Of a stretch of 64,000 nt of DNA, positions 46,328-56,316 are shown one piece after another. The position numbers were made by a program, and so were the translations under genes. Position 1 is the first letter of the stretch; every line of letters begins with the position of its first letter. This DNA is from Acetivibrio sp964564015 (GTDB lineage Bacteria > Bacillota > Clostridia > Acetivibrionales > Acetivibrionaceae), in the NCBI GenBank assembly GCA_964564015.1, contig CAZLZR010000005.1, forward strand, positions 1 through 64,000, given 5' to 3'. The notes beneath the pieces were generated by a model that had not been told where the DNA came from, searched no databases, and worked only from the letters and a program-made list of their open reading frames with translations.

Positions 46328-47350
46328 ATGGTAAAATACAGGAATAATAGAAATCGTTGCGGGGTATTGTGCATAATGAAAAAAATGGTCATTGGTGGGG
46401 CTTATGTTTACAGCGGAAAAGGATGTTCCAATAACACCGTTAGAAAAATCAGGGATGGTGGAATAGTCGAACTTGGATATTCATCCTGGGAAAATGATGA
46501 GCAATGGATAGAAGTCCTTGAAAACAATTTTTTTATTGGCTTTATCAGCAGCAAAACACACTTTGTGGATCTGCGCAATTACTATTATGTTATCCAAAAC
46601 TCCCTGTCCTGTTATGAGGAACCCGATTCAAATTCGGACATAGCAATATGTTTAAACAGGTTTGATAAAATATATCTGATATCAAAAGTATTCAATAAAG
46701 GCCAGATATGGATTAAAATTTATGACAAACATGGCTTCTGCTGCTATATTGCAGATAACTCGTGTGTTTGTCCCAATAGATTCATACCATATAAAACTAC
46801 ATTAGCCGAAAGTACTATCATGTACATATCTACTACCCGGGAAGGCATATACAAACCTGCACGGTTAAAGAAAAATACACCCATAAGCGTAAACAGTCTC
46901 GTAGCATACAGGAATAACACAGGTTTAGACACAAGCTGTAATTCCACAATAACCGACGAAGAACTACAACTCATTTTTAATGGGGAGGACACAAATTGCC
47001 TTTGTGAAGAAGGACTCCTAAGATCTTTTTTTGACAGGAATTTTCTGTCCACTCTTGATGAAAATGATGATATCTGGTTGGAAATTTATGCTTACAACCT
47101 GGCTGGCTATATTCCTACTATTACTAAGACAAATTCCACCCCCTATATTGATCACCTACCCACAGAAACTTACAGTACTGTTTCTCCTTTTAAGGATTTT
47201 ATAAACCGTAATAAACTTACAATTCCTGGAGGGATATGCATAGCAACAGCTATTATCATGCTTTTTGCTGTCCCCTCGTTTCCGGTTTCCTCAATTTATC
47301 TTTGTGTTTTAGGAATATGCCTTATATTGCTGAAATCATTCTGTTCATGA
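46328..47350 (+). CDS. Membrane protein with SH3-like repeats, unknown
   Basis: Unrecognised protein of 340 residues. The body has SH3-like segments (EEPDSNSDIAICLNRFDKIYLI, GQIWIKIYDKHGFCCYI, NDDIWLEIYAYNLAGYI), as in bacterial SH3 domains. A C-terminal hydrophobic hairpin (about 295-338) anchors it with the SH3 part before it. The ATG at 46328 has no ribosome site; an ATG at 46376 (MKKMVIGG) follows GGGGT by 10 bases and is the likelier start (324 residues). Its stop lies directly against the stop of a convergent gene. Topology and function are not known. Confidence 0.5.
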   Translation: MVKYRNNRNRCGVLCIMKKMVIGGAYVYSGKGCSNNTVRKIRDGGIVELGYSSWENDEQWIEVLENNFFIGFISSKTHFVDLRNYYYVIQNSLSCYEEPDSNSDIAICLNRFDKIYLISKVFNKGQIWIKIYDKHGFCCYIADNSCVCPNRFIPYKTTLAESTIMYISTTREGIYKPARLKKNTPISVNSLVAYRNNTGLDTSCNSTITDEELQLIFNGEDTNCLCEEGLLRSFFDRNFLSTLDENDDIWLEIYAYNLAGYIPTITKTNSTPYIDHLPTETYSTVSPFKDFINRNKLTIPGGICIATAIIMLFAVPSFPVSSIYLCVLGICLILLKSFCS

Positions 47351-48409
47351 TTACAATAGTCCAACTTCAAGGTTGACAGGCCTTTGATCCGGCTTTATAG
47401 CATTAATATTCCAATTCACAGTGTATAGTTTGCTTTGGTACTTAATATGTCTGATTCTTTTAAAAGCACCATTAAGCGGATGATTCTGAAAAAGTCCCAG
47501 CATCAAAAAATCGTACTTTTTTGAATGTTGAGCTACTTTTTTTACAAAGTACCGGGCAAGTTCTTCTGAATTATCCTTCACCATCAGCAGTGCAATGCTT
47601 GCATAATTGGCAGGCAGATTTTCTTTCGGCAGATTCGGATAACCAATCCAACTGAGCGGAATATGCTTCAAATGCCTGTATATTCCTCCATAACCCTTTA
47701 TGATATATTGTTTGTAACTCTGCTGATTCCAGACAGCACAAGCTGCAATAATCTCTCCGTTCACATCACTCAACGTATAGAAATCCTCAAGTGTCAACCC
47801 ATATAAATCCATGTTTACCGGTGAAAAGTTATATGTGGACAACTGTCTTTTGTAGAATTCCTCAAGAGCTTTATCGCCGCCTTGCTTAAAGGTATAACTG
47901 TTTGAATTGACGGATTTACCGGTTGTAAAACAATAAACAGTGTATTCACCTGCATAATCATACTGAGGCATATTTTTGCGCCTTTTTTCCAGAAGCTTTT
48001 GAGCATTTATATTGTCTTTTAAAATAGTAGTGTAATAGATATCCACTTTATCTCTGGTCTGTTCATGCAAAAAGCTGTATACATCTGAGATGTTAGGCAG
48101 CTTTCTTCTATATTCGGGCAAAACCTTCAAACCTGTAAGGTATCCTGTATTTCTTACCTCACCGTTTATGAATGCCTTCCTTATTATGCAACAGCCGACA
48201 GCACATATTTTTCCACTTTCGACCTCTCTTATAACCGGAATAACAGCAGTTTCCCCATCGTTCATAAGAGATTCACAAGGGTCTGGACGACGGGTGAACA
48301 AAACAGAAATATTGCCCTTAAAATCAATGCTTTCAAATATTTCAAGTATCTGCCGGTTATCCTCCGATGAGGCTAATCCAAACTCGAACCTGTTATTTCG
48401 GGAACTCAT
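47351..48409 (-). CDS. GNAT-family N-acyltransferase-like protein
   Basis: This is a 352-residue protein with a GNAT-type N-terminal domain: GEVRNTGYLTGLKVLPEYRRKLP has the beta4/acyl-CoA-loop shape (LxVxPxxRRxG-like), and a second, less regular domain follows. GNATs move an acyl group from acyl-CoA or ACP to an amine. It overlaps the stop of the radical SAM gene upstream by 17 bases and thus ends the GH3/radical SAM operon. Substrate unknown. Confidence 0.65.
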   Translation of the reverse strand: MSSRNNRFEFGLASSEDNRQILEIFESIDFKGNISVLFTRRPDPCESLMNDGETAVIPVIREVESGKICAVGCCIIRKAFINGEVRNTGYLTGLKVLPEYRRKLPNISDVYSFLHEQTRDKVDIYYTTILKDNINAQKLLEKRRKNMPQYDYAGEYTVYCFTTGKSVNSNSYTFKQGGDKALEEFYKRQLSTYNFSPVNMDLYGLTLEDFYTLSDVNGEIIAACAVWNQQSYKQYIIKGYGGIYRHLKHIPLSWIGYPNLPKENLPANYASIALLMVKDNSEELARYFVKKVAQHSKKYDFLMLGLFQNHPLNGAFKRIRHIKYQSKLYTVNWNINAIKPDQRPVNLEVGLL

Positions 48410-49724
48410 CCAGATTTCCTCCTATGGGTACATTCATCTTTTCATCTATCTCTTCTCCAAGCCTTAAGTTCATTGCCCAAAAAAGAGACCACATAAGAGG
48501 ACTTGACCTTTTCATGCTACTCAATCCTCTCTTTAAAACGACCGGCAATCGTGCAAATTCTTTTCTTGCGCTCCTGCATAAACGACTGACTTCCTCAGCT
48601 GACTTATTCTTTGGTTTGAAGGCAAGCTCACCATAATTGTAGCCTTCCTCAAGCCACCATTTATCGTAAAGCAGACGCTTTTGCTCTTTTAATCTATCAT
48701 AGAGGGAAGTCCCTGGAAACGGCAGCAAATGGTTAAACGCAGCTGTATAAAAGCTATGCTTTTTTGCAAACTCAATAGTATTTTCAAAGGTCTTCTCTGT
48801 GTCTCCATCATATCCGAATACAAAAGTTGCATATATACCTATTCCTGCATCGTGTATCCTTTTCACCAGTTCATCACGTTCGCCCACCGATTTATTCCAT
48901 GCTTTGTTCATCTGCTTAAGGCTTTCCTCCTCTAGAGATTCAAAGCCTATAAGAATTAATTCGCACCCGCTTTTTTTCATTAATTTGAGTAACTGCTCAT
49001 CTTTTGCCATTGCGAGAGTTCCCTGTCCTGCCCATTTAATCTTTAACGGAGTTATTTCTTCAAACAAGGTTTTTGCATTTTGCCTGTCCGCAATCAGATT
49101 ATCATCTACAAAAAAATGATACTTGTTTTTACTGTTTTGTATATCGGCTATTATACTGCCATGCTCGCGCTTGAAATATTTGCAACCGTAGTAGCTTGAA
49201 ATGGAACAAAATTCACAACTGTGACAACATCCCCTGCCAGTCTCTACAAGGGATATAGGCAAATACTTTTTACCGGCAAAAATACTTTTATCCGGAGCAG
49301 TATTCTTATAGGCGACATCACCCTTATACAGTTTTTGGAGCCTGTTTTTCCTGAAATCTTCAAGCATTTTACCCCATACATTCTCAGCATTTCCTGTAAT
49401 AATTGCGTCAGCAACATTCAAGGCTTCGTCAGGAAAAAGTGTTATGTGATACCCACCCAGTACAACCGGCACGCCACGTTTTCTGAACTCAGCTGCAATT
49501 GCATAGCTTCGTTTTGCTGTATAGGTTTCAACGGTAATTGCCACCAGGTCAGTTTTTGTATCATAGTCTATAAGTTCAATACGATCATCAAACAACTCAG
49601 TTTCAACATCTTTTGGTGTGAGAGACTTTAGGACTGCTATTGTGAGCGGCTCCATTTTCCATGTCCCTATATATTTTTCTCCCTGCTTTTTACCTATTGC
49701 AGGAAGAATAAAGGTAATTTTCAC
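48393..49724 (-). CDS. B12-binding radical SAM protein (1)
   Basis: This is a class B (cobalamin-type) radical SAM protein of 443 residues. The N-terminal Rossmann domain (about 1-150) includes VPVVLGGYHITLFPDEAL. The radical SAM core has GRGCCHSCEFC (C-x3-C-x2-C) and VDDNLI. Later come GFESLEEESLKQMNK and HLLPFPGTSLYDRL, both standard in the BchE/HpnJ-type group. It would catalyse a methyl transfer or rearrangement at an unreactive carbon. Starts with GTG overlapping the upstream stop by 4 bases (GTGA). Confidence 0.82.
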   Translation of the reverse strand: MKITFILPAIGKKQGEKYIGTWKMEPLTIAVLKSLTPKDVETELFDDRIELIDYDTKTDLVAITVETYTAKRSYAIAAEFRKRGVPVVLGGYHITLFPDEALNVADAIITGNAENVWGKMLEDFRKNRLQKLYKGDVAYKNTAPDKSIFAGKKYLPISLVETGRGCCHSCEFCSISSYYGCKYFKREHGSIIADIQNSKNKYHFFVDDNLIADRQNAKTLFEEITPLKIKWAGQGTLAMAKDEQLLKLMKKSGCELILIGFESLEEESLKQMNKAWNKSVGERDELVKRIHDAGIGIYATFVFGYDGDTEKTFENTIEFAKKHSFYTAAFNHLLPFPGTSLYDRLKEQKRLLYDKWWLEEGYNYGELAFKPKNKSAEEVSRLCRSARKEFARLPVVLKRGLSSMKRSSPLMWSLFWAMNLRLGEEIDEKMNVPIGGNLDEFPK

Positions 49725-51058
49725 TGTTTCACCCCCGGAATATCACTATTATCTGTCATAACTTCTCTTGTGAACTTCTTAAATTTATTTGCATATCCCC
49801 TGTACCCCCAGTTTACCATCAACGCCAAAGCAGGGCTGTTGTTAAAGGGTGCAAGTCTCTTGAAAATGGAGTTTAACTTGTAAGTCTCCCTCCAGGCCCA
49901 CTCAATTCCGTTCTCCAATTCCTCTTTTGTCATCTTCAACGGCTTGAATACACAATGTTCAACATCATACATTGCCCAATTACGTTCAGTTATCCTGTTC
50001 TGCGCTTCAAGCTGACTGTATAACTGTGTTTTGGGGAAAGGAGTAAGTATCGAATATCTGGGAAGATCTATTTTTGTTTTTATAACCATATCAACAGTTC
50101 TTTCAAACACTGACTTATCTTCATCATCGCCTCCGAAGGCGAAACATCCCTGTACAAGAATTCCGGCATCGTGCAGCTTTTTCATCAACTCACCGTATTC
50201 TAAAACTTTGTTTACGCCCTTCTTTATAAAACTTTGAGATGATTGACTTATAGATTCAAACCCAATTAAAAGACCCTTGCACCCACTTCTGCTAAAAAGC
50301 CGTATCAATTCATCATCTATGCCAACGGATGATGTTACGAGACCTAGCCACATTTTTTTTAATGGTATCATTGCTGTAAAAAGCTCTTTGGCATACGCAC
50401 CATCCACAATCAGATTGACATCGGGAAACAATACTTCTTTCGAATTAAGTGACTCTATCTCAGCAATAACCTCTTTTACAGGCCGTTTATACACTGTCTT
50501 TCCGAATGCAGCGGGGTAGGCACAAAAAGTGCAGGGCAAAGAACAGCCACGTATTGCTTCAACAGTATTCATCGTAATATATCTCTTTTTGTTTAAAAGT
50601 TCCCTTCTCGGGATTGCCCTGTTCTCTATGCTGAAATCACAGCCTTGCCGATAAATTGGTTTCAAACAACCATTCTTGTAGTCCATAAGCATCTGAGGAA
50701 AAGTCTGTTCTGAAAAGCCGGTCATAACAACATCTGCATGCTCCGCCGCTTCTTCCGGCATCATTGTCGGATGCACACCACCTAAAACAACAGTTTTTCC
50801 AAGACTTCTGAAATAATCGGCATAGGCATAACACCTCATTGCAGTTCCTGTTATGCACGTTATACATACCATGTCGCTATCAAGATCCAAAGGAATAGTA
50901 CCTGCTGTTTCATCATATATCGCCACATCAGCATTCAACTCCTCGGGCACAAGCGCAGCAAGAGTAGTAAGAGTTAGCGGTGCATAATGCAGTGACTTTC
51001 CAAAATTGCCATTATAGCGGTGCATCGCTCCTGCAGGAGCCAAAAAAGCAATCTTCAC
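49721..51058 (-). CDS. B12-binding radical SAM protein (2)
   Basis: This paralogue of the next gene has 445 residues. The cobalamin-domain segment reads TVVLGGVHPTMMPEEA; the cluster motif is RGCSLPCTFC (C-x3-C-x2-C); FPDVNLI, GFESISQSS and LTPFPKTQLYSQL follow. Two adjacent B12 radical SAM enzymes imply two separate modifications or a heteromeric pair. The start is GTG with GGGGGAA upstream, overlapping the GH3 gene stop by 4 bases. Confidence 0.82.
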   Translation of the reverse strand: MKIAFLAPAGAMHRYNGNFGKSLHYAPLTLTTLAALVPEELNADVAIYDETAGTIPLDLDSDMVCITCITGTAMRCYAYADYFRSLGKTVVLGGVHPTMMPEEAAEHADVVMTGFSEQTFPQMLMDYKNGCLKPIYRQGCDFSIENRAIPRRELLNKKRYITMNTVEAIRGCSLPCTFCAYPAAFGKTVYKRPVKEVIAEIESLNSKEVLFPDVNLIVDGAYAKELFTAMIPLKKMWLGLVTSSVGIDDELIRLFSRSGCKGLLIGFESISQSSQSFIKKGVNKVLEYGELMKKLHDAGILVQGCFAFGGDDEDKSVFERTVDMVIKTKIDLPRYSILTPFPKTQLYSQLEAQNRITERNWAMYDVEHCVFKPLKMTKEELENGIEWAWRETYKLNSIFKRLAPFNNSPALALMVNWGYRGYANKFKKFTREVMTDNSDIPGVKQ

Positions 51059-52590
51059 AAATATTCCCCCTTAAATGCTTTATCCCAACCGCCCTTAAGC
51101 TGTAAAACCGAAGGTTTGATATCTCCAAGGCGCTGTCCACGCTTCACGCACTCATCCAAATATTCCTTTTCAGGATTACCTGTAAGCCGGAATATTTTTA
51201 ATCTCTTAAGCTGACCTAGCTTCCTGCAATAATCATAATGAAAATTTTCTCTCAAAAATCTATCAATATCTTCAGGAACTCTGTCTGATTTTATATAAAG
51301 TACATATCTATCCGTTTCAGGTGCTACCATATAAAACTCAGGTTTAATCTCCAAGCTTTCAATTATATTTTTTACAAAGGACTCATTGAGTTTTTCGCCA
51401 AACAGATCGGAGACTTTATCCTGCTTACCCACAAATCTGATGAGTGGAAGCTTTCCGCTAAATCCAGTGACTTCTATTATATCATTTAATCTATATCTGT
51501 ATAATCCCCCCGAAGTGGTAATTATTACAGAGTATTGCCTGCCTTGTTCCAACTGGTGAGTAAGATAAACTTCGTTGTTCACAATAGATGAAAATTCAAA
51601 GAAGTGTGAATTGATACTGATTCTCGCACCGTTTTCACCAGGGAATGGAAATGATATAAGCCCCTCAGTTGCAAGCAAGCCTTTAGGCTGTATATCAACA
51701 TCGGGAAACAGCATTTTTACTTTGGAAGCATACTCCTTAGCATTAGCATCGCACCAACAGCTAATTACTTTCAGGTGTCTCCAAAGCTTGGCATATTGCT
51801 TTTTAGAAAGAAACTCTGAAACCTCCGAACCACGTTTTCTATCCTTTTTAGAAATATCCTCGCCTAGACTTTTCCGGTTTTTCTCCATATAATCAAGAAG
51901 CAGGATTAAAAATGTGGGGTTCCATACAGAAATAAACGAAAGGTTTTTGCATTTTAGAAGTGAAAGGGCTGTTTTATAATAAAAAACCTCCATATCCTTC
52001 TCTTTTGCTACATCTTTAGATACAGCAAAAATCACATCAAACAACTTTTTATCGAGTTTTCCGAAGTATTCACTGTCCTCTTCAAATCCAATTGGAATTC
52101 CACCTTTAGTATATTCATTCTGTGTCGTAGCAGGAGTTATAGACCAGTAGCTTTTTCCCCACTTAACCCCTCTGTAGCCTGAATAAAGGCTATAAATCCA
52201 AGGTTTTAATCCTTTCTGAAACTCTTCCTTCAAGGAGCTTGTATATGGAATAAGCTTTGAAGCAGAAACCGAACCGCTGGTCAGTTCCAATAGCAAAATA
52301 TCTTCACCGGTTAGAATATTCCTCTCGCCATTTTTGATTTTTTCAATGTAATCAATATAATCTTCATAGCAGGTAACAGGCACCCTGTTCTGATATTCAT
52401 TAATACTTTTGATGCTTTTAAAATCATATTTTTTTCCGTATTCACAGCACTTATTTTTCTCAAGAATATCGAGCAGTTTATTCCGTTGTATTTCGTTTAT
52501 GTTTCGAGAGTTTATAAATCTTTTGTATTCTTTTACATAAAGCAAGCAACAAAAGGAATTAATTACGTAACACATAAAACGTTGAAACAT
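51055..52590 (-). CDS. GH3-family acyl-adenylating protein
   Basis: This 511-residue protein matches the GH3 (auxin-responsive promoter) family. Members activate an acid as acyl-AMP and couple it to an amino acid or amine. Visible are the N-terminal block RVPVTCYEDYIDYIEKI, the P-loop-like LLELTSGSVSASKLIPYT (GH3 motif I), LLATEGLISFPFPGENGARI, and YRLNDIIEVTGF (motif III). It begins the operon ahead of the two radical SAM genes. The hydrophobic N-terminal segment (about 1-20) could contact the membrane. Bacterial members are mostly uncharacterised. Confidence 0.83.
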   Translation of the reverse strand: MFQRFMCYVINSFCCLLYVKEYKRFINSRNINEIQRNKLLDILEKNKCCEYGKKYDFKSIKSINEYQNRVPVTCYEDYIDYIEKIKNGERNILTGEDILLLELTSGSVSASKLIPYTSSLKEEFQKGLKPWIYSLYSGYRGVKWGKSYWSITPATTQNEYTKGGIPIGFEEDSEYFGKLDKKLFDVIFAVSKDVAKEKDMEVFYYKTALSLLKCKNLSFISVWNPTFLILLLDYMEKNRKSLGEDISKKDRKRGSEVSEFLSKKQYAKLWRHLKVISCWCDANAKEYASKVKMLFPDVDIQPKGLLATEGLISFPFPGENGARISINSHFFEFSSIVNNEVYLTHQLEQGRQYSVIITTSGGLYRYRLNDIIEVTGFSGKLPLIRFVGKQDKVSDLFGEKLNESFVKNIIESLEIKPEFYMVAPETDRYVLYIKSDRVPEDIDRFLRENFHYDYCRKLGQLKRLKIFRLTGNPEKEYLDECVKRGQRLGDIKPSVLQLKGGWDKAFKGEYL

Positions 52591-52594
52591 GCTG

Positions 52595-53299
52595 TCACTT
52601 CCCTAAAAATAGTCTTTGCGCTGTCTTGTTGAAATTATCTCTGGTCAACTTTGTCAGACAAACCAAGTCGTCCCCTTCTATATATCCGGGATTTATCCTT
52701 GTAAAAAACTCTATGTTTCTATCCTTCAACTGCTTTTCCGATATGTCCGCAACCCCTTCCTTAAGCCTATCCCGTTTTCCTCCATATACGATAACTCCCT
52801 TTTTCGCGTCATATTCCATGGGATATTTCTTGTTGCCAAAAGAGTTCATAACTGCCAACTCAAACTCAGGAGTTTTTTTATTAAAATGTGGGTAAAATTC
52901 ATTAAAGAAGAGCGGAAGCATTTTATAGGTCTTATAGCCTTTAGAGATAAGAAACCAGTAAAAAACCCCGTGCTGCTCTCCATACCGCACGTAGTACTGT
53001 GCAAAAACCTTGAAAAGTTCAAGACTTCCCCAATGTTCCCTGTGAATAATGGTGTCCCCGGAAAATACACCCCATACCTTTTGTGAGTCAACTTCCAAAC
53101 TCATAATCTTTTGGGTGGAAAAGCCCTTAATATCCCCTTTTTCATCTATCAAAAGGATACAATGATCCTTCTCACTCAAATCTTCCAGAAAAACCTTAGT
53201 GGAAACATTATCATAAAACTCATCCATCAATGAAAACATATCCTGTTTGTCTTCTTTACCCAATAAAGCTGTATCAACAACTTTTCCATATAAAGTCAA
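52595..53299 (-). CDS. GNAT-like protein of unknown role
   Basis: I recognise only a loose acyltransferase look (LIDEKGDIKGFSTQKIM, HREHWGSLELFKVFAQYYVRYGEQHGVFYWFLISKGYKTYKMLPLFF, cf. GNAT folds). The longest frame starts at 53440, but its first 47 residues are low-complexity (Ser/Cys/Lys) with no ribosome site. A TTG at 53299 follows AAGGA by 10 bases and gives 234 residues. It lies 4 bases before the GH3 gene, so it is the first gene of that unit. Bases 53300-53459 hold a GCA-rich, alanine-coding remnant and AAG/TTT repeats. Confidence 0.5.
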   Translation of the reverse strand: MTLYGKVVDTALLGKEDKQDMFSLMDEFYDNVSTKVFLEDLSEKDHCILLIDEKGDIKGFSTQKIMSLEVDSQKVWGVFSGDTIIHREHWGSLELFKVFAQYYVRYGEQHGVFYWFLISKGYKTYKMLPLFFNEFYPHFNKKTPEFELAVMNSFGNKKYPMEYDAKKGVIVYGGKRDRLKEGVADISEKQLKDRNIEFFTRINPGYIEGDDLVCLTKLTRDNFNKTAQRLFLGK

Positions 53300-53459
53300 A
53301 CTATACACCGTCCTTATACAGCTCTTCTTAAGAAAATTCGCTTTTAAGAAATTTTTTAAGAAGATATTGTACTGCTGCTTGCTGCAGCGGAACTTGCTGC
53401 TTTGATTACAGCTTCCGCTGCTGTATGCTGCCTGCACCAACTCCTATTATACTATAAGG

Positions 53460-54266
53460 CTATCCTAATGCAACATCTAAAAGCATCATTATTGCAAATC
53501 CAAACAAAGTTCCCATTGTTGCATTGTCTGAGCTTCCGGAGGACTGGGCTTCCGGTATCAATTCTTCAACAACAACATAAATCATTGCACCCGCTGCAAA
53601 AGATAAAGCATAGGGAAGCAGAGGCTGCATTATCATTACTGCTGCTGCTCCAATTATCCCCGCAATGGGTTCAACCATACCGGATGCCTGACCGTACCAG
53701 AAACTCTTTGTTCTGCTTAAGCCTTCTCTCCTTAAAGGAATTGAAACAGCTGAACCCTCAGGAAAGTTTTGAATACCCATACCAATTGCCAGAGCAACAG
53801 CACCGGCAACAGTCGCTGATGATAACCCGGAAGCTGCGGCTCCAAATGCAACACCTACTGCCAGACCTTCCGGTATATTGTGTAGTGTTATTGCTGTCAC
53901 CAGAAGAATGCTCCTCCTCCAGCCTGTTTTTATTCCCTCTGCCTTTTCAGGCATACCTATATGTAAGTGTGGAAGCAAGGTATCAGTAAGCTTAAGGAAT
54001 ATGCCTCCCGCTAAAAAACCAATCAAAGGAGGTAACCACTTTATATTTCCGGCTGCCTCCGACATTTCAATTGCAGGTGCCAGCAGTGACCAAAAGCTTG
54101 CAGCAATCATAACTCCGGCTGCAAAGCCAAGCATGGTATCGAGCACCTTGCGTTTTATGGATTTGAAGAAAAAAACCATTGCAGCTCCAAGCGCAGTCAT
54201 AAACCAAGTAAAACCAGTTGCAACAAGAGCTTGCATAATGGGACTCAAACCTTCCAATATGCTCAT
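53460..54266 (-). CDS. ZIP-family divalent metal transporter
   Basis: This transporter has 268 residues and about eight spans. The metal-binding motifs HNIPEG and QNFPEG occur in the fourth and fifth helices (TLHNIPEGLAVGVAFG, GMGIQNFPEGSAVSIPLR). It resembles the GufA/ZupT subfamily and moves Zn or similar ions into the cytoplasm. A GTG is in frame 5 codons upstream, but GGAGGGG precedes the ATG at 54266, so the shorter product is preferred. Confidence 0.88.
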   Translation of the reverse strand: MSILEGLSPIMQALVATGFTWFMTALGAAMVFFFKSIKRKVLDTMLGFAAGVMIAASFWSLLAPAIEMSEAAGNIKWLPPLIGFLAGGIFLKLTDTLLPHLHIGMPEKAEGIKTGWRRSILLVTAITLHNIPEGLAVGVAFGAAASGLSSATVAGAVALAIGMGIQNFPEGSAVSIPLRREGLSRTKSFWYGQASGMVEPIAGIIGAAAVMIMQPLLPYALSFAAGAMIYVVVEELIPEAQSSGSSDNATMGTLFGFAIMMLLDVALG

Positions 54267-54390
54267 AAAAATCCCCTCCACATCAAGTTATATATTAATA
54301 TAACATACCCACACTATTATACTTGCAATCAATAAATATATACACTCCGGATATCCCATAAGTAAAATTTTTTGTGCCAATGCACGAGAA

Positions 54391-54435
54391 AACCGGCTGC
54401 CAAATCAGACTTACAAGCTTATTGGCCAGCCGGTT
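54391..54435 (-). terminator. Terminator of pckG
   Basis: On the minus strand a long stem (AACCGGCTG-C-CAAT-type, pairing 54391-54404 with 54422-54435) is followed by a short T-run. It lies 22 bases after the pckG stop. Confidence 0.65.
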
Positions 54436-54457
54436 CATATTTATAAAGCTTAATTAA

Positions 54458-56254
54458 TTAACCTTTCAAACGCTTTTCCAATGCATCTAACTGTGTAAAT
54501 AACTCTTTTGGCATTTTAGCACCGTAATTAGCATAATGCGTTCTAATTGATTCAACTTCCTTCAACCATTCATCCTTATTTACCTTGAGGAGTTCAGCCA
54601 TATCTTCTGAGCTAACATCAAGTCCGTTAGTATCAATAGCATCAGCTGCAGGCATATAACCGATAGGTGTTTCAACTGCTTTACCTTCACCGGATACTCT
54701 TTCACAGATCCACTTGAGAACACGGCTGTTTTCACCATATCCAGGCCACAACCATTTACCATTCTTATCTTTACGGAACCAGTTAACATAGAATATTTTA
54801 GGCAATTTATCTGCATCAGCTTTTGATCCAACATCCAACCAGTGTTGTAAGTAGTCACCAACATGATAGCCTATGAATGGCAACATAGCAAATGGGTCAC
54901 GACGAACCTGACCGATATTAGCAGATATAGCTGCAGCTGTTATCTCTGAACCCATGATAGAACCCATGAATACACCATGCTCCCAGCTAAAGCTTTCATG
55001 AACCAATGGAATAGTGCTTGGACGACGTCCTCCAACCAATATAGCTGAAATCGGCACACCGTTAGGATCTTCCCATTCAGGTGCGATTACAGGACATTGA
55101 TTTGCAGGTGCTGTAAAACGTGCATTTGGATGAGCTGCCGGAGTTTCGCTGCCTGGTGCCCAATCTTTACCCTTCCAGTCAACAAGATGTGATGGAGCAT
55201 CATGACCGATACCTTCCCACCATACATCACCATCATCAGTTAAGCCAACGTTTGTAAATATAGTGTTCTTTTCTATACTGTGCATTGCATTTGGATTTGA
55301 ATCCATTGATGTACCTGGAGCAACTCCAAAGAATCCTGCTTCAGGATTTATCGCATATAGACGACCATCTTTGCCGAATTTCATCCAAGCTATATCATCA
55401 CCGATAGTTTCAACTTTCCATCCTGGGATAGTAGGAACAAGCATTGCAAGGTTTGTCTTACCACAAGCACTTGGGAAAGCACCTGTTACATATTTTACAT
55501 TACCCTTTGGATCTGTAAGACGGAGGATAAGCATATGCTCAGCCAACCAGCCTTCTTCACGAGCTATTGCAGATGCAATACGAAGTGCAAAGCATTTCTT
55601 ACCCAAAAGAGCATTTCCACCGTATCCTGAACCGAAAGACCATATAGTCTTTTCTTCTGGGAAATGGCTGATATATTTCTTTTCGATTGGGGCACATGGC
55701 CATGATGAATCTTTTTGACCTTCAGCTAATGGAGCACCTACAGAATGTAAGCAAGGAACGAATTCTCCATTATCACCGAGAGTTTCTAAAACTTTGCTTC
55801 CGATACGTGTCATAATACGCATGTTAACAACAACATACGCACTGTCTGTTACCTCTACACCAATCTTTGAGATAGGTGAACCAATAGGTCCCATTGAGAA
55901 AGGAATAACATACATTGTTCTTCCCTTCATACATCCTTTGTACAATTCCTTCATTGTTGCTTTTAGTTCATTAGGATCAACCCAGTTATTTGTAGGACCG
56001 GCATCTTCTTGCTTCTTAGAAGAAATGTAAGTCCTGTCCTCTACACGTGCTACGTCAGATGCATCACTACGGAAGAGATAACATCCGGGACGTTTTTCAG
56101 GATTAAGAGGTGTAGCCATTCCTGCATCTACCATTTCCTTAAGCAGACGTGAATTTTCTGCTTCTGAACCATCACACCAGTAAATCTGGTCTGGCTGACA
56201 CATATCAGCCATTTCTTTTACCCAAGCCAATAATTTTTGATTGTTTGTGCTCAT
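54458..56254 (-). CDS. pckG: Phosphoenolpyruvate carboxykinase (GTP)
   Basis: This 598-residue enzyme interconverts oxaloacetate and PEP with GTP. It shows the GTP-type signature FPSACGKTNLAML (P-loop), GDDIAWMKFGKDGRLYAINPEAGFFGVAPGTS, and WEDPNGVPISAILVGGRRPSTIPLV. Length fits the family (about 590-620). In anaerobic Clostridia it often works in the PEP-to-oxaloacetate direction. GGAGGGAG precedes the ATG. It is a single-gene unit with its own terminator. Confidence 0.93.
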   Translation of the reverse strand: MSTNNQKLLAWVKEMADMCQPDQIYWCDGSEAENSRLLKEMVDAGMATPLNPEKRPGCYLFRSDASDVARVEDRTYISSKKQEDAGPTNNWVDPNELKATMKELYKGCMKGRTMYVIPFSMGPIGSPISKIGVEVTDSAYVVVNMRIMTRIGSKVLETLGDNGEFVPCLHSVGAPLAEGQKDSSWPCAPIEKKYISHFPEEKTIWSFGSGYGGNALLGKKCFALRIASAIAREEGWLAEHMLILRLTDPKGNVKYVTGAFPSACGKTNLAMLVPTIPGWKVETIGDDIAWMKFGKDGRLYAINPEAGFFGVAPGTSMDSNPNAMHSIEKNTIFTNVGLTDDGDVWWEGIGHDAPSHLVDWKGKDWAPGSETPAAHPNARFTAPANQCPVIAPEWEDPNGVPISAILVGGRRPSTIPLVHESFSWEHGVFMGSIMGSEITAAAISANIGQVRRDPFAMLPFIGYHVGDYLQHWLDVGSKADADKLPKIFYVNWFRKDKNGKWLWPGYGENSRVLKWICERVSGEGKAVETPIGYMPAADAIDTNGLDVSSEDMAELLKVNKDEWLKEVESIRTHYANYGAKMPKELFTQLDALEKRLKG

Positions 56255-56316
56255 TAAAATTCTCCCTCCAAATAAGTGTTATATGCTATTGCTACATTGC
56301 AATATCAGGTGTGTAA

